Source of the DNA: Marsupella aquatica
Taxonomy: Eukaryota; Marchantiophyta
Reading direction: 5' to 3'
Assembly (NCBI GenBank): GCA_973895155.1
Contig: OZ316895.1
Coordinates: 21,762,001 to 21,826,000, forward strand
DNA length: 64,000 bases
A program made the position numbers and the translations under genes. This document shows, one piece after another, positions 1-10,930 of this stretch; the first letter of the stretch is position 1, and each line of letters begins with the position of its first letter. The notes below the pieces were generated by a model, which did no database searches, was not told where the DNA came from, and saw only the letters and a program-made list of their open reading frames with translations.

Positions 1-204
1 TGCGCTGGTAAATGCTGCGACGAGAGGATCTTTTGCCAGAGTTCAGGGTCCCATTCAATGCTCAGTTTTTCTCTCCATTCTGCTAAGGCGCTAACTAAAG
101 GGATACATTCATGCGACTCTCGAGCAGCTACTAAGGGCTACATGCGGCGACCCAGCTGCTGCTTCGGGCTACATGCGACGATCTATTGTGAATAGAACTG
201 CACT

Positions 205-3067
205 ATGGAGGCAGAAGTCTGTGATGAAAATGAAGTGCCAGATTGGATGAGAGGGGATGCATATCCATTACACATTCCAGATCATGAGAGGCTTCCGTTG
301 CCTCCAAGCAATGAGCTGCAGCGTCGTTTTGCAGTTTGGAATTCTGAGATTGAACAAGTTAATCCACTATTGAGAGGGAAGTCCCCACATGAGGTGGAAG
401 AGGAGGCTACTCGTATTAGGCTTGGAGAATCTTTCTCCACTTTTAATGAATTTGATCGCTGCTTGGATTCATGGAGTGTGCTGCATGGGAGGGTGAGCCA
501 CAGGCTGGCAACAAAATACAAGTTCAGAGTTAGAGTTTGTCGATTTGGACCTAACACCAGACCTCGTTGGAGAGGAAGCAATTCAAATTCAGGCCCAGAC
601 TCTGAGATATATAGAAATTGCAGGCTTTCATGAAGCTGAATTTAGTAATTTGGCAAGATCCCAGGAAGATTGTGGTGACAAAGACATTGCAGGGGAACTG
701 ACAACTACTCCAAGGCCCATCAATTCCACAGCACCATTACAAGAAATTGTGGCCAATACTATTCCACAGTCCATTGGAACTAACAATAACCGAAGAGAAT
801 ACGTGGCACATACTAGGGAGTGGATCCCTGCAAGTTTTCCACAGCAACAGGCAGCAGGGGCGAAGCTGCGGAATCAGTCAAAAACCGGAGCATGTGAAGA
901 GCAATGTCGGTTCTTGCCACCACAAGACAGTGACAACACTGAATTGATTCAGCCCTGCCCATTTCGAGTAAGATGTCAACGTGAGAAGGATGGGAAGTTT
1001 ACAATCACAGTATGCAATCTGCAGCATACATGTCCAGGTTACAAGCATAAGTGGCGAGGCCCTGTCCAAAAATCTGCATGGTTGGGTGTGACGCTAGCGC
1101 CTCGAGTAGTGCTAAATGTCCAAGTGCCAGTGAAGGAGATGTTAAATGGACTCAAGATGGACTACAAAAAGAGTTGTAGTTACCATCAGATGTGGCGGGC
1201 TCGAGATCTTGTTAGAGATTGGTACCTTGGTGGCCAGCGCCAGAGTTTCCTCCTAATCCCATCTTTGCTGGATAGAATGAAGGCTGTTGATCCAGAGTGT
1301 GTAGTGGATTGGTCTACTGTGGAAGGCAGTAGAGTTTTCAATCGAGCTTTCATATGCCCATCTGCAACCCGCACAACTTTACAGTACAGCCAACCTGTGG
1401 TGTGCATTGATGCTTGCCACACCAAGAATCGGAAGTATCCTATTCAACTTTTTGTAGCTACAACACTTGATGGAAACTCTCAAGTGAACATTCTATGTTA
1501 TGCCATTGCTCCTGTGGAAAATACTAACAATTGGACATGGTTTTTGTCATGGTTGGAGCGATCAGTTCATGGCATAGCAGACCCTACGATTCCATTGATT
1601 TCTGACAGACAGAAGGGCTTGCAAGCAGCTGTTCGAAATGTGTTCCCAACAAAAGTTCATGGCCACTGTGCCAACCATTTGAGAGCCAACGTTAGGAAAC
1701 GTCACGGCAAGGGAGCGGAACGAATCTTTCTGGCTTGTGTGTATGCCAACACTAAGAGACGGTAAGCTAAGGCCCAAGTCTAGTACAGTGAAATGTTTTA
1801 CTTTCAGTTTGACTAAGGAAGGGCTAAACCTTACAGAGATTGACTTTGCTTATACATTGGCATTCACATGGGCTGCAGGTTTGAGCTGTTGTTGGACCAC
1901 TTGTCATCATCTATCACAGACGGGGCTGAAGCAGTAAAGTACATCAGAGACATGGACGAGAATTGTTATGCTAGACATGCATTCCCCTTGCCCCGACTTG
2001 GGAAGGTTACCAGCAACCCTGTGGAGCAAGCCAACTCAGGTCTGCTCCCATTAGGGAGTTTGCACCTTTTAAAGTGCTAATGTAGTTGTGGTATTACATC
2101 CAGACCCATTACAACAACAAGAAATCTGCTGCAATTGCAAGACAAGAGACTTACAGCCAGCAAGCCTCGAAGAGACACACAAAGAACCTGCGAAACTTTG
2201 GACAGTGGCAAGTGCTAGATGATGGACAATGCCAAGCAAAAGTTCAGACCACAGACCAACAAGAGGAGTATTTGGTCACACTATCACCAAAACTCAGTTG
2301 CAGTTGTGTGGAGTTACAAGAAATGTTATGGCCATGTGAACATTTAATGGCTTGGTATGACAGGGACGGGAAGGACTTCACTCAACATTTCCACCACTGC
2401 TGGAAAATGGCTTCTTTGCGAAAGTTATATGAGCCTAAGGTACCTTGTTTCCTGGTTTCTGATTTAGACCCGTCAGAGCACTGTCTACCTCCTATTCCAG
2501 CTGTGAAAAAAGGCAGGCATCGAGTGGTGCGGATTGAGAGAGGCAACAGATCATCCATAGCATCAGAACTTGCTCAAGACGAGTATGTGGATGTAGAGGG
2601 TAATTTGTTTCGACAATTTCCAATTCGAGATGACAGTCATAGGATCACACCAATGCAAACTGCACAAACTACAGCCAGGTGTGAACAAGTTCTGAGAGGA
2701 AGGCAGGGTTCAACCAGGACTAGCAGGAGGCCTCAAGTGAATACTGGAAAGACAATGCTCTGTTTGTGGTCAAGTGGGCCACAACAGGAGAACTTGTCCT
2801 GTTAATAGAGGTACAACTCCTGCACAAGTAGTACCAGAAGATGATGGACAAGACTTGGGTGACCATGCACAACCGACTTCTCAGCTAGTGAACCCATCAG
2901 GCCCACTTGCAGTATTGTTGGACAGTTTAGACAATTCATGTGAATCTGATAGTGTGGATCCAATGAACTCAGATCAGGAACCAAGTGAAGTCAGTGACAT
3001 GGATTATTTCATTAGCCTTGCAGATGAGATAGCAAGAGAATCAGCAAGTGGAGCATTTGACCCATAG
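205..3067 (+). pseudogene. MULE (Mutator-like) transposase, broken
   Basis: This is a MuDR-type DDE transposase spread over several frames. The core shows the first catalytic Asp in VVCIDACHTKN (about 1400-1432), the second in LISDRQKGL (about 1600), a C-x2-H motif (HGHCANHL, about 1657), and the likely Glu in SNPVEQANSG (about 2011-2040). A SWIM zinc finger (CSCVEL...CEHL) lies near 2300-2345. A CCHC zinc knuckle (CSVCGQVGHNRRTCP) begins at 2756. A GT-AG intron (1762-1878) joins the core to the next exon in phase. Real lesions are a frameshift near 2050, an in-frame TAG at 2083-2085, and a frameshift near 2750 just before the knuckle. The N-terminal part (205-633) is in another frame from 545 onward and may be a further exon or lesion. 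I see no terminal inverted repeats; the 5' end may lie outside the window. The family is certain and inactivity is likely. Confidence 0.85.
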
Positions 3068-3194
3068 AATCACATGGACCACTACAGAAACAGGTAGCAA
3101 GAAAACCACTGTAATTGCATGCCAACTTCATTCAAATAAAATGCTTCATATTTATTCCAAAATTGGGAAATTGGTATGTGAGAATTCTCTATCT

Positions 3195-3743
3195 CTACAT
3201 TTCGCCATTTCCACAAAATATCTCACCACAAGACACACATCTATAAACATGATGCCCTGCATCATCTAATCCCATAAATTCTATGTTTTGCCTATGACAT
3301 GAATATGGGATATATCCTGTGGCAGCCAACTCCCTGTCCATCCAATTCTCTCCTTGTAATATAGATGTAAAGGACTTGTGTTTGGCCCCACTGTACTTAT
3401 TGACATGTCTGGCAGCCTCCTCCCAAGTCTTGTATATTCCTGGAGTTCTCCCTATGGCCACTGCATACCATTTTTGCTTGGAGAAAACTCCTAGGTTACA
3501 ATTATATGGTCTAGTGATTGCACTACCGAGAAATGCACTAGGTGTAGCGCAAGGAGTAGACACTAAACAATTGGGTGGATATATGTGGACATTTCCACAA
3601 AGCTCTTCATTGTCGACAGGCACGACTCCTTCCACAGTTGTTGGCTCAGATCCAAGTGCAGTAGGGAGTGGGCGGAGTCGCTCCAACATGAGATGCACAG
3701 TGCCAAAAATGGCACTAAGTGCCTCTACAAGTAACCAGAGCAA
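3195..3743 (-). CDS. Exon with RNase H1 N-terminal (viroplasmin-type) domain
   Basis: The open frame of about 180 codons contains KWYAVAIGRTPGIYKTWEEA followed by VNKYSGAKHKSF. This is the signature of the RNase H1 N-terminal RNA:DNA hybrid-binding domain (PF01693, shared with caulimovirus protein VI). The invariant W/Y, G-x-PG-Y and SGAK-x-K positions are all present. No RNase H catalytic domain follows. After the domain there is a short Cys/His tail (YRCVSCGEIFCG) that could bind zinc, then a stop. The frame has no ATG and stays open upstream to a stop at 3792-3794, so the true start must lie in an upstream exon, perhaps in the pyrimidine-rich stretch near 3.9-4.3 kb. In plants such solo domains often occur as transposon cargo, and the MULE next door is consistent with that. 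Confidence 0.6.
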   Translation of the reverse strand: MLWLLVEALSAIFGTVHLMLERLRPLPTALGSEPTTVEGVVPVDNEELCGNVHIYPPNCLVSTPCATPSAFLGSAITRPYNCNLGVFSKQKWYAVAIGRTPGIYKTWEEAARHVNKYSGAKHKSFTSILQGENWMDRELAATGYIPYSCHRQNIEFMGLDDAGHHVYRCVSCGEIFCGNGEM

Positions 3744-3794
3744 TGCACGACAAGCAACCCAGAATTGGCTGTCAAAATGGTCTCTATAGCTTTA

Positions 3795-5090
3795 GCCATT
3801 GAACAGTCTTCCTGAACAGCTTACACAGAGCAAGCGATGCAATGTGTAAGCACTGCAGCTTCAACCACAAATTAACTCCTCCCCCCAGAACGCAACATGA
3901 AGCACCGACACTGCTCCCAAGTGATCCGCAGCGCGCTGACTTCTCTCTCCAGCACGCACCTAGTTCACTTCTCTCCCCGGCCAGCACGCAGCTCAATCAC
4001 TTCTTTCCCCAACATGCAGCTCAATCGAGAGCTCAATCAGCTTCAGGCGATCAGCCCTTTCACTTTTCCAGTCGAAGCTCTCCTCATAGCATCGACCACA
4101 TCACTCTGTACGATCCTCACCCTCTCGCAGCCCAGCCCGGAGCGCAGCGTAGCTTCAATCAATCACTCTCAACGATCAGTAATCCTCTAGCTCCTCTCGA
4201 TCAGTGCAGCGCCGGGTGCAGCGCAGCTTTGACTCTCGACAATCCACCACAATGTATCAACATTGGGTTCTCAATCAATGGCAATCGACGTTTTGCTTAG
4301 GAAGTCCAGGGCCTCGCCTCCCGTGAATGATGCAGTGGGGTCTTGCCTCCCGTGAGTGTTCCAACGGGTACACAATACACAGGCCCTGCCCCCCCCCCAA
4401 CATAAAATTTTCCTGTTCTCACTTAGGTATGGTGTCAGAAATCTGCAGGGCCCGACAACTTCTTGCTAAACGGCTCCAACCTACGTTTGAGGTCCCACCA
4501 AGTCATTTTGGACTTTTTGGGACTTGTTAAGTCGGCAGCTTTCAAGTGAGACCCCACCAAGCAAATCTCTCTCATTTTTTGCTTTCCGTTGGATAGGCCG
4601 CAAACCCCCACCCAAGCCCTGCGTAGGGCCTTGGGCCAAGCTGGCGGGAGAAGCCCTGACTCATGCCCCTACACTCCCCCTGATGCATCAGAGTCTGGCC
4701 CTGCCCAGGCTTGCATGCTGCCTGCCCTGATCCCTGACGCTTATCCTTCACTAGCCTGGCGCATGCCCCGCCTCAGAGGCACCTGCCCCCAACCCTGGCT
4801 CACACTTTGTACCTGGTGGGTATTTGAGACTATTTAATGAAATGGGTATGTATAAGACATATTACATGTGCTAGGGTATGTAGTATACACATAAAGTGTT
4901 TTTTTGGCACGGAGCATCCGCAAGGAGAATAGGTTGAAGCATATATTAATCAAAGCAACAGATTGGTGAGATTGAGGCATAATTTGGCATGGAGCGAATA
5001 GAGGGAAATGATCCACATGAGAAAGTTGTTTGGCTATTTTCTCTTGAGAAGGGATGGATGGTTATCTTTTCTTACCAAAAAAATCTCAAT
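3795..5090. other. No recognised gene
   Basis: The 3.85-4.25 kb part is C/T-rich with short direct repeats of the type GCTCAATCA. It could be a 5' leader for the minus-strand exon at 3.2-3.7 kb. Several overlapping frames are open but their composition is low complexity. Nothing recognisable lies between 4.3 and 5.09 kb. Confidence 0.4.
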
Positions 5091-5094
5091 TTTA

Positions 5095-5740
5095 ATGGTG
5101 TTGGAGGGAAGAAAAATGGGGAGGGATGGAGGGAGGGAGGGAGAGCAGGAGAAAAGAAGGAAGAGCATGGGGGAATAAGGAGGCAAGAAAAGGTTAAATA
5201 TATGTTCTCCCTCCATATAGCATGAAGCAACCCAACCTGGATCCCACAATGCCTCAGATGTTCTTACCAGTCTTACAGCATCCGCCCCCCGGGCCCTTGC
5301 CTTCCCACAGACATCACTTTTCCACACCAACTACATTGACTAACCAACAACCACGCACCTAAACAATGCTTTTGCAAACATAATATGATTACACCCATGA
5401 CATGGTTGGAATGACAACACTTCCGCAACAATCACACCGCCCTAATGACAATCCAGTTCAAACAACAACTAACTTTCAGAACCACAACAGTGACAACCCG
5501 ACCACAAGCACAACACAGTCATAATTATAATACGGCTCAAAATTTAACTTTGCCTTTGCAAGATTTATCTTCCTCAATGACTTTCTCCATGACATCTTTT
5601 GCACAATGGTTTGTTTACTTAATGACTATCTTAATTTTTTGGATCGATATTATTTGCACAATGACATATTTGACACATTGACATCTTTTCCGCATTGACA
5701 TTTTTTAGACAACTACATCTTCTATGCAACTTGTGGGTAT
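5095..5740 (+). repeat. Composite repeat, copy 1
   Basis: Four elements occur in order: a purine tract with GGGAGGGAGGGAG (5101-5175), the string TCTCCCTCCATATA (about 5206), a C-rich block containing GGGCCCTTGCC (about 5288), and a degenerate minisatellite of CATTGACATCTTTT-like units (5570-5725). The same four parts recur in the same order at 6.02-6.61 kb, so the block is an old tandem duplication of about 0.9-0.95 kb. Confidence 0.6.
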
Positions 5741-6023
5741 ACACTATAAAATGCTACCCTGCCTAAAAGCTTCCGTGGAGTCCATTAAAAAAAAGTGAAA
5801 ACAGAGGGAACAAATAGTACCCTAAAATATATTGCTATGATTTTTGATACCGTTAGATTGAGTGAAATAAAGGGGATAGAAAATGGAAAGGGATACCCAT
5901 GGATATACTTGCTCTCACAACATAACATTGGTATGATCTAAGAATTTTTTTTTTGGCTTTTTGCTAGGGAGAAGGGAAAATTTCAATTTTTTTCCCTCCC
6001 TGTCTTCTACTTATCTTTCATAT
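5741..6023. other. Spacer between composite repeat copies
   Basis: The sequence is AT-rich with homopolymer runs. No gene or further structure is seen. Confidence 0.4.
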
Positions 6024-6149
6024 ATTGGAGGGGGGGAGGGAGGGAGCCGAAGAGCCAGGGAGGGAGGCCGGAAGGAGAGAAAGGGAGGGCACAAGAGAGG
6101 AGCAAAGAAGAAAAAAGGAGGAAAAAAAGGGAAATAATATTCTCTCCCT

Positions 6150-6191
<42 letters not shown>

Positions 6192-6307
6192 TTGGGCTAC
6201 CACACTTGACACTATACACCCCATCCACTGCCCCTGTTTTGCAGCCCACCCTCCCACGCCCTTGCACTCCCCAAGAACATTGCTTTCACAGCAACTCCTT
6301 GGGACAT
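6024..6307 (+). repeat. Composite repeat, copy 2, with (AT)n microsatellite
   Basis: A purine tract (6029-6130) is followed by TCTCTCCCTCCATATA. An AT dinucleotide run of about 19 units (6152-6189) replaces the short ATATA of copy 1. A C-rich block with CCCTTGCACTCCCC (about 6260) follows. The order matches copy 1 at 5.1-5.7 kb. Confidence 0.65.
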
Positions 6308-6607
6308 GCTGTACCTTGACATTTTTGCCTTGCCTTGACATTTTTTTTCACCTTGACATATTTTTTCTTCTCAACATATAATCTTTTTTTCACCTTGACA
6401 TCTTTTCCTCACCTCAACATTGCTTTCTCACTTCAAATCTTTTTCTCACCTCAACATCTTTTCTGTCCTCAACATTCTCTCTTTTCTTGACATTTTTCTT
6501 CACCTCAACATCGATTTCTCACCTTGACATCTTTTTTCACCTTGATGTCTTTTCTCACACATCGTTTTCCTCACCTCAGCATCTTTTTCTCACCTAAGCA
6601 TTTTTTG
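6308..6607 (+). repeat. TTGACAT minisatellite
   Basis: There are about 15 degenerate units of roughly 18-22 bp, with consensus close to CTCACCTTGACATCTTTTT, alternating TTGACAT and TCAACAT cores. It is the expanded counterpart of the shorter array at 5570-5725. Confidence 0.75.
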
Positions 6608-6987
6608 TGCAATGCACAGGCATTGGGCTAGTACTAGACATAACCTGGCACATGACCACAACTAAAGTGCTTTGTTCACAAGAGGACTCGACATTTTTTC
6701 TCTCTCCCTACTCAGTCGTGCTAACTCTTTCACCCTCCCTAGTGCTCGTGCTTTATGTTTATATACCATCCCAGCTCCTTATTTTTCTTGTATATTAGCT
6801 AGAATCTGGTAGTTATATTTCTGAACTACCTTTCCTGGGGATACAAGTTGGAGAGGGACATGGACTCTCCCTCCAAATTGATCTCCTTCCATAGTCCTAC
6901 TTATTTTACTATTTGTGTAAAGGCCGTATCAGCAGTAACAATAACATGATCAATGGTGAGGGACCATATTGGGTAGAACCATTAAAG

Positions 6988-7472
6988 TACAGTCATATCT
7001 CTCTAAGTGCACACTCCCCTGGAAGAAGCATCCAGTGTGCACTAAACTGGAGTCTGCGTTACGCGCGCCAACCTCTAGAATTTTGCTGTTATCTATAAGA
7101 GTTTATGGTTTACATCTCTTTGTTAATTATCCTCTGTGCAATTATTCTGTCAGTGAACAGGCCGGTGATTCACACCCTAAACTGTATATTCCTGCCCTAA
7201 AGGAGGTCCCCTACCCCATAAGTACAATTTTTACTCTACCAAATATGTCAAGCACTTATCAGTAAGTGAAATTTGAAGGGATTGACTGTGTGCTTATCTC
7301 TAGGTGTTCATATACACTTCCTGAGGATTTGCACTTATAATGCTGTCATTTAGCAAAACATTTAGTCCTTTATGCACTTAAAAAAGGTGCAAAACAGTGC
7401 AAAATTCTATGCTGAAAAGGGAAAAAGGATGCCGTGCTGTTACGCAACTTTTGCAACTATGAAGTGTGCACT
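6988..7472 (-). mobile_element. Short TIR element (pogo/Tc1-like MITE)
   Basis: The left end reads CAGTCATATCTCTCTAAGTG. The reverse complement of the right end reads CAGATGTCTCTAGCTAAGTG. Both continue into CACAC, giving a degenerate terminal inverted repeat of about 26 bp. The left end is preceded by TA; the right flank has decayed to CA. CAGT-type ends next to TA are characteristic of Tc1/mariner/pogo elements. No transposase frame is present. The interior (7150-7440) matches, in reverse orientation, the repeat units at 47.55-48.28 kb, which begin with the same CAGTCGGCTCTCTCTAAGTG end. Confidence 0.55.
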
Positions 7473-7624
7473 TAGCTAGAGACATCTGCATGACCAAAGG
7501 CAACCACATTCCGCTATGACCATGTCAAGATGTCCCATATGCTTCCCTGCGTACTGGGTCGGAAATGGTCAACCCTAATTTATAGTACAAGTGGATCAAG
7601 CCAAGGGGCTGGCTGCCCCAATTG

Positions 7625-7942
7625 AATGAATGATGGTTTAGGTCAGTTGCCCAGGGGATTAGCCTAGAACCAAGAGGTCCTGGGTTCAATTCCCCCTCCA
7701 GAAGGAAGCACACGCAAAGGGTGTGGACGGGATAAGTGCATGTGTGTGTGTAATGACTGGAGTATTGGTTAGGCTGACCAGCTTTGAAGCCCTAGTTTAA
7801 CCCTCTCTTCCTCCTGGTCTGGGTGCCTCTCAGATTGGGTACCACCCCCCTTGTGGCTACCCCAAAGAATTGCATGCCCTGGAGCAGAATGTCCATCCTC
7901 TGTGGGATGGGTGTGCTTTTGGGTTTCAAGGCCAAAAAAAAT
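7625..7942 (+). mobile_element. tRNA-derived SINE, copy A
   Basis: The Pol III A box TAGGTCAGTTG (7639-7649) and B box GGTTCAATTCC (7683-7693) have starts 44 bp apart, exactly as in copy B at 33.0 kb. Both copies then run through a C-rich end of the tRNA part, a GT-rich stretch, and a CTCTCTTCCTCCTGGTCTGG-like tail. The element ends in A-rich sequence near 7942. A mature tRNA fold is not convincing. I could not delimit target duplications for this copy. Confidence 0.7.
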
Positions 7943-8245
7943 TTACTTTTTTGGGTTTGAAGGGAATTTTTTTTTTGGTTGGTTTCAAGGCCAAAAAAAA
8001 ATAGTAGTGTGGAGGAAGAGATGAGGATGCGCCTCCCTTTGGCCAGGTCAGAGCGTTGAAGTCGCCCAATGAAATCGAAGGCTAGCGTGAGCGCAATGTG
8101 CCGAAAATGTCTAAGACCGTCGATCTTGTCGGCGGCTCTTCACCATCTTTGACTACAGGAGAAAATACAGGGAAATAAATTTATGGACACTAATTTCAAG
8201 CATTCGCGCTGGCGAATCCCAGGACCGGCGGAGATCCATCGACTG

Positions 8246-8396
8246 CTTCAAACCATCGAAAGGAAAAATTCTAGCCCGTAGAGTCTTGTGCTGTTGACTG
8301 TGGGACCCCAGCTCTCAACCCTTCAAACCATCGAAAGAAAAATTCTAGCTCTTAAGATTCTTGTGCTGTTGACTATCGGACCCCAGCTCTCATCCC
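8246..8396 (+). repeat. 75-bp direct duplication
   Basis: Two adjacent copies (8246-8320 and 8321-8396) both begin CTTCAAACCATCGAAAG and end CCCCAGCTCTCA. They are nearly identical, and the second directly abuts the 236-bp duplication that follows. Confidence 0.85.
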
Positions 8397-8397
8397 T

Positions 8398-8862
8398 TTC
8401 GAGCTTTCTGATCGTCTCATAGGCTTCACCAAAGGATTTGTAATTTTGTATTCTCTCCAGGATTCTCGACAATCGTGCAGAGTCTGTAAACGTGCTGCTG
8501 CCGCACAAATTTCACTTTCTGTAGAATAAACAATTCGAGCTGCGAGTCAGTCGTTTGGGATTTGAAGGTGGGCCATTGCTTGCGTTGATCTGCGGGGTGA
8601 TGCAGAAAGTTTCCATTTCCCCTACAACGAATTTTCGAGCTTTCTGATTGTCTCATCGGGTTTACCAAAGGATTTGTATTCTCTCCAGGATTCTCGACAA
8701 TCGTGCCGAGTCTGTGAACGTGCTGCTGCCGCACAAATGTCACCTTCTGCAGAATAAACAATTCGAGCTGCGAGTTGTCTTGTTGGGACTTGAAGGTGGG
8801 CCATTGCTGCATTGATATGCGGGGTGATGCAGACAGAAAGTTTCCATTTCCCCTACAGCGAA
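8398..8862 (+). repeat. About 235-bp direct duplication
   Basis: Two adjacent copies (8398-8633 and 8634-8862) both begin TTCGAGCTTTCTGAT and end TTTCCATTTCCCCTACA. Divergence is about 10 percent with a few small indels. On the minus strand both stay open and translate to the same repeated peptide (LELFILQKV, VENPGENT), giving a 128-codon frame that is probably a by-product of the duplication. I do not recognise the sequence. Confidence 0.85.
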
Positions 8863-9107
8863 ATGATTTCTGTCCACTCTCTGGGAAAGAAACGGTCTAC
8901 ACTCCAATCAGAGTTTCTGTTGATGTCGCACCGTTCAAGTGGGCGACATGATCGACACTCGTGGTCTTCGGGCAAAGATACTCACGCAACGACCGTTTCT
9001 GTAGTCTAGATGACATTTTATCCACCTTGGGTGCAGTATGCTTGAGTGTCCATTCACAGCCATTTAACATGCTAAAGATAGTGTACTGGGATAAAGGGGA
9101 GTTTGGA

Positions 9108-10383
9108 TTCATTTTATGGCTCCCCATGCCTTGCAAAGAGAGATGAAGCTAGAATATAATTTGCTAGGAGACAAGCCACATATAAATCATTTTATGGCCC
9201 CCAATGCCTTGGAAAGAGAATTGTAACTAGAATATGATTTGCTAGCAGACAAGTTTAGTACCACTCGACCTAAAAATCATTTTATTGCCCCCAATGCCTT
9301 GGAATGAGAATCGTAACTAGAATATAATCTGCTAGGAGACAAGTTTAGTACCACTCCATCTAAAAATCATTTATGGTCTTTAGAGGTTTCATTTTTACAA
9401 AATGACACATCATGTGCAATCATTTTATTTGTTTTAAGGGAAAATTTAATAATTTTCTTAGAAGAACAATTATAGGGTCTTTTAAATACAATTTTGAGAC
9501 TTATAAATATATTAGGGTCTTCTTAATCAAATTTTTAAAATATTCTAATTTTATATGGAATTTTTTTTAAAAAAATTCTTACATATTAGGAGGTCTAAGA
9601 CCTAAACTTGCCATGATGGGGAGGCCCCCATATAGTGAGAGCCCCAAGAATGCCCCCCCAATGCCTTGCAAAGAGAATTGTAGCTAAACTTTACTTTTCT
9701 AGGAGACAACTTTAGTATCACTCCACCTAAAAATCATTTAATGGCCCGCATGCCTTGCAAACAGAATTGTAGCTAAAGTATAATTTTCTAGGAGACAACG
9801 TTAGTACCACTCCACCTAAAAATCATTTTATGGCCCCCATGGCCCCATGCCTTGCAAAGAGAATTGTAGCTAAAGTATAATTTGCTAGGAGACAGTTTTT
9901 TATAGTAATTTTAAAAAGGTGAAATCTGTGAAACCCCACAAAAAGGGAAGAGTCAGTCACAATAGTCCCAAGACCTATCAGTTACTAGTCAAGGGAGTTA
10001 TCACAAAGTCATGCCTTTCTGGACACTAAGAGACAACTTTAGTACCACTCCACCTAAAAATCATTTTATGGCCCCCATGCCTTGCAAAGAGAATTGTAGC
10101 TAAAGTATAATTTGCTAGGAGACGATTTTTTTATAGTAATTTTAAAAAGGGGAAATATGTGAAACCCCACAAAAAGGGAAGAGTCAGTCACAATAGTCCC
10201 AAGACCTATTAGTCTCTAGCCAAGTGAGTTACCACAAAGTCATGCCTTTCTGGACACTAAGAGACAACTTTAGTACCACTCCACCTTAAAATCATTTTAT
10301 GGCCCCCAATGCCTTGCAAAGAGAATTGTAGCTAGAATGTATTTGCTAGGAGACAAGTTTAGTACCACTCCACCTAAAAATCA
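9108..10383 (+). repeat. About 90-bp tandem array with 230-240-bp higher-order units
   Basis: Units share AATCATTTTATGGCCCCC, ATGCCTTGCAAAGAGAATTG, TTGCTAGGAGACAA and TAGTACCACTCCACCTAA. Unit starts fall near 9108, 9184, 9272, 9362 (cut short), 9651 (partial), 9728, 9818, 10057 and 10288. Normal spacing is 76-90 bp. Two units (9818 and 10057) carry the same extra segment of about 140 bp (TGAAACCCCACAAAAAGGGA ... TGCCTTTCTGGACACTAAG), making a duplicated higher-order unit of about 231-239 bp. An unrelated AT-rich stretch (9375-9645) interrupts the array. Confidence 0.85.
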
Positions 10384-10930
10384 CATAGTTCACTGGCTAG
10401 GGCTTTTCTTGTTATGACAAGAAAAAAATCTGATGAGTAACATGTGAGTACATTTAAATACAAATCTGATGAGGGACATGTGGGTACATTTTTTAATGTA
10501 AACGACTCCAAAATGGGAATGGACCAAGAGACCTCCAAGGGAGCCTGTCTACCATGTGCTCCACATAAGCAAAATTAGTTTCTCACTCCATTATAGGATG
10601 GGCAACAATTTAGATAGAAACGCTACCCTAAGTAAGGAGTAATAGTAATCATCTGTAGGTCAATCCTACTATTGTACAACCTTAGCTTCAAGAGAGGCCG
10701 AGACAGCACTCTAGAAACCCTGTCACTAATCACACATCAAAATATGATAATATAGGTTGTGCAGTCATTCATTTAAAGAAAATAAAGTAATCAAACATCA
10801 AAATGTGGTAATATACGTTACACACTTTTTGATTTAAAGAGAATAATGTGATAATATAGGATGTGTGCACTCATTGACTTAAAGAGAATAAGGTGATAAT
10901 ATAGGCTGTGCACTCATTGATATAAAAAAA
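10384..10930 (+). repeat. Short tandem repeats in AT-rich DNA
   Basis: A 34-bp duplication (10427 and 10461) begins AAATCTGATGAG. A 43-61-bp repeat with the core GATAATATAGG and CACTCATTGA starts near 10746, 10807, 10850 and 10894. No gene is seen. Confidence 0.65.

Noticed and set aside
7625-7710. tRNA gene
   Set aside because: A and B boxes are present, but the anticodon and acceptor arms do not pair well, and the sequence continues into a family-shared SINE body.
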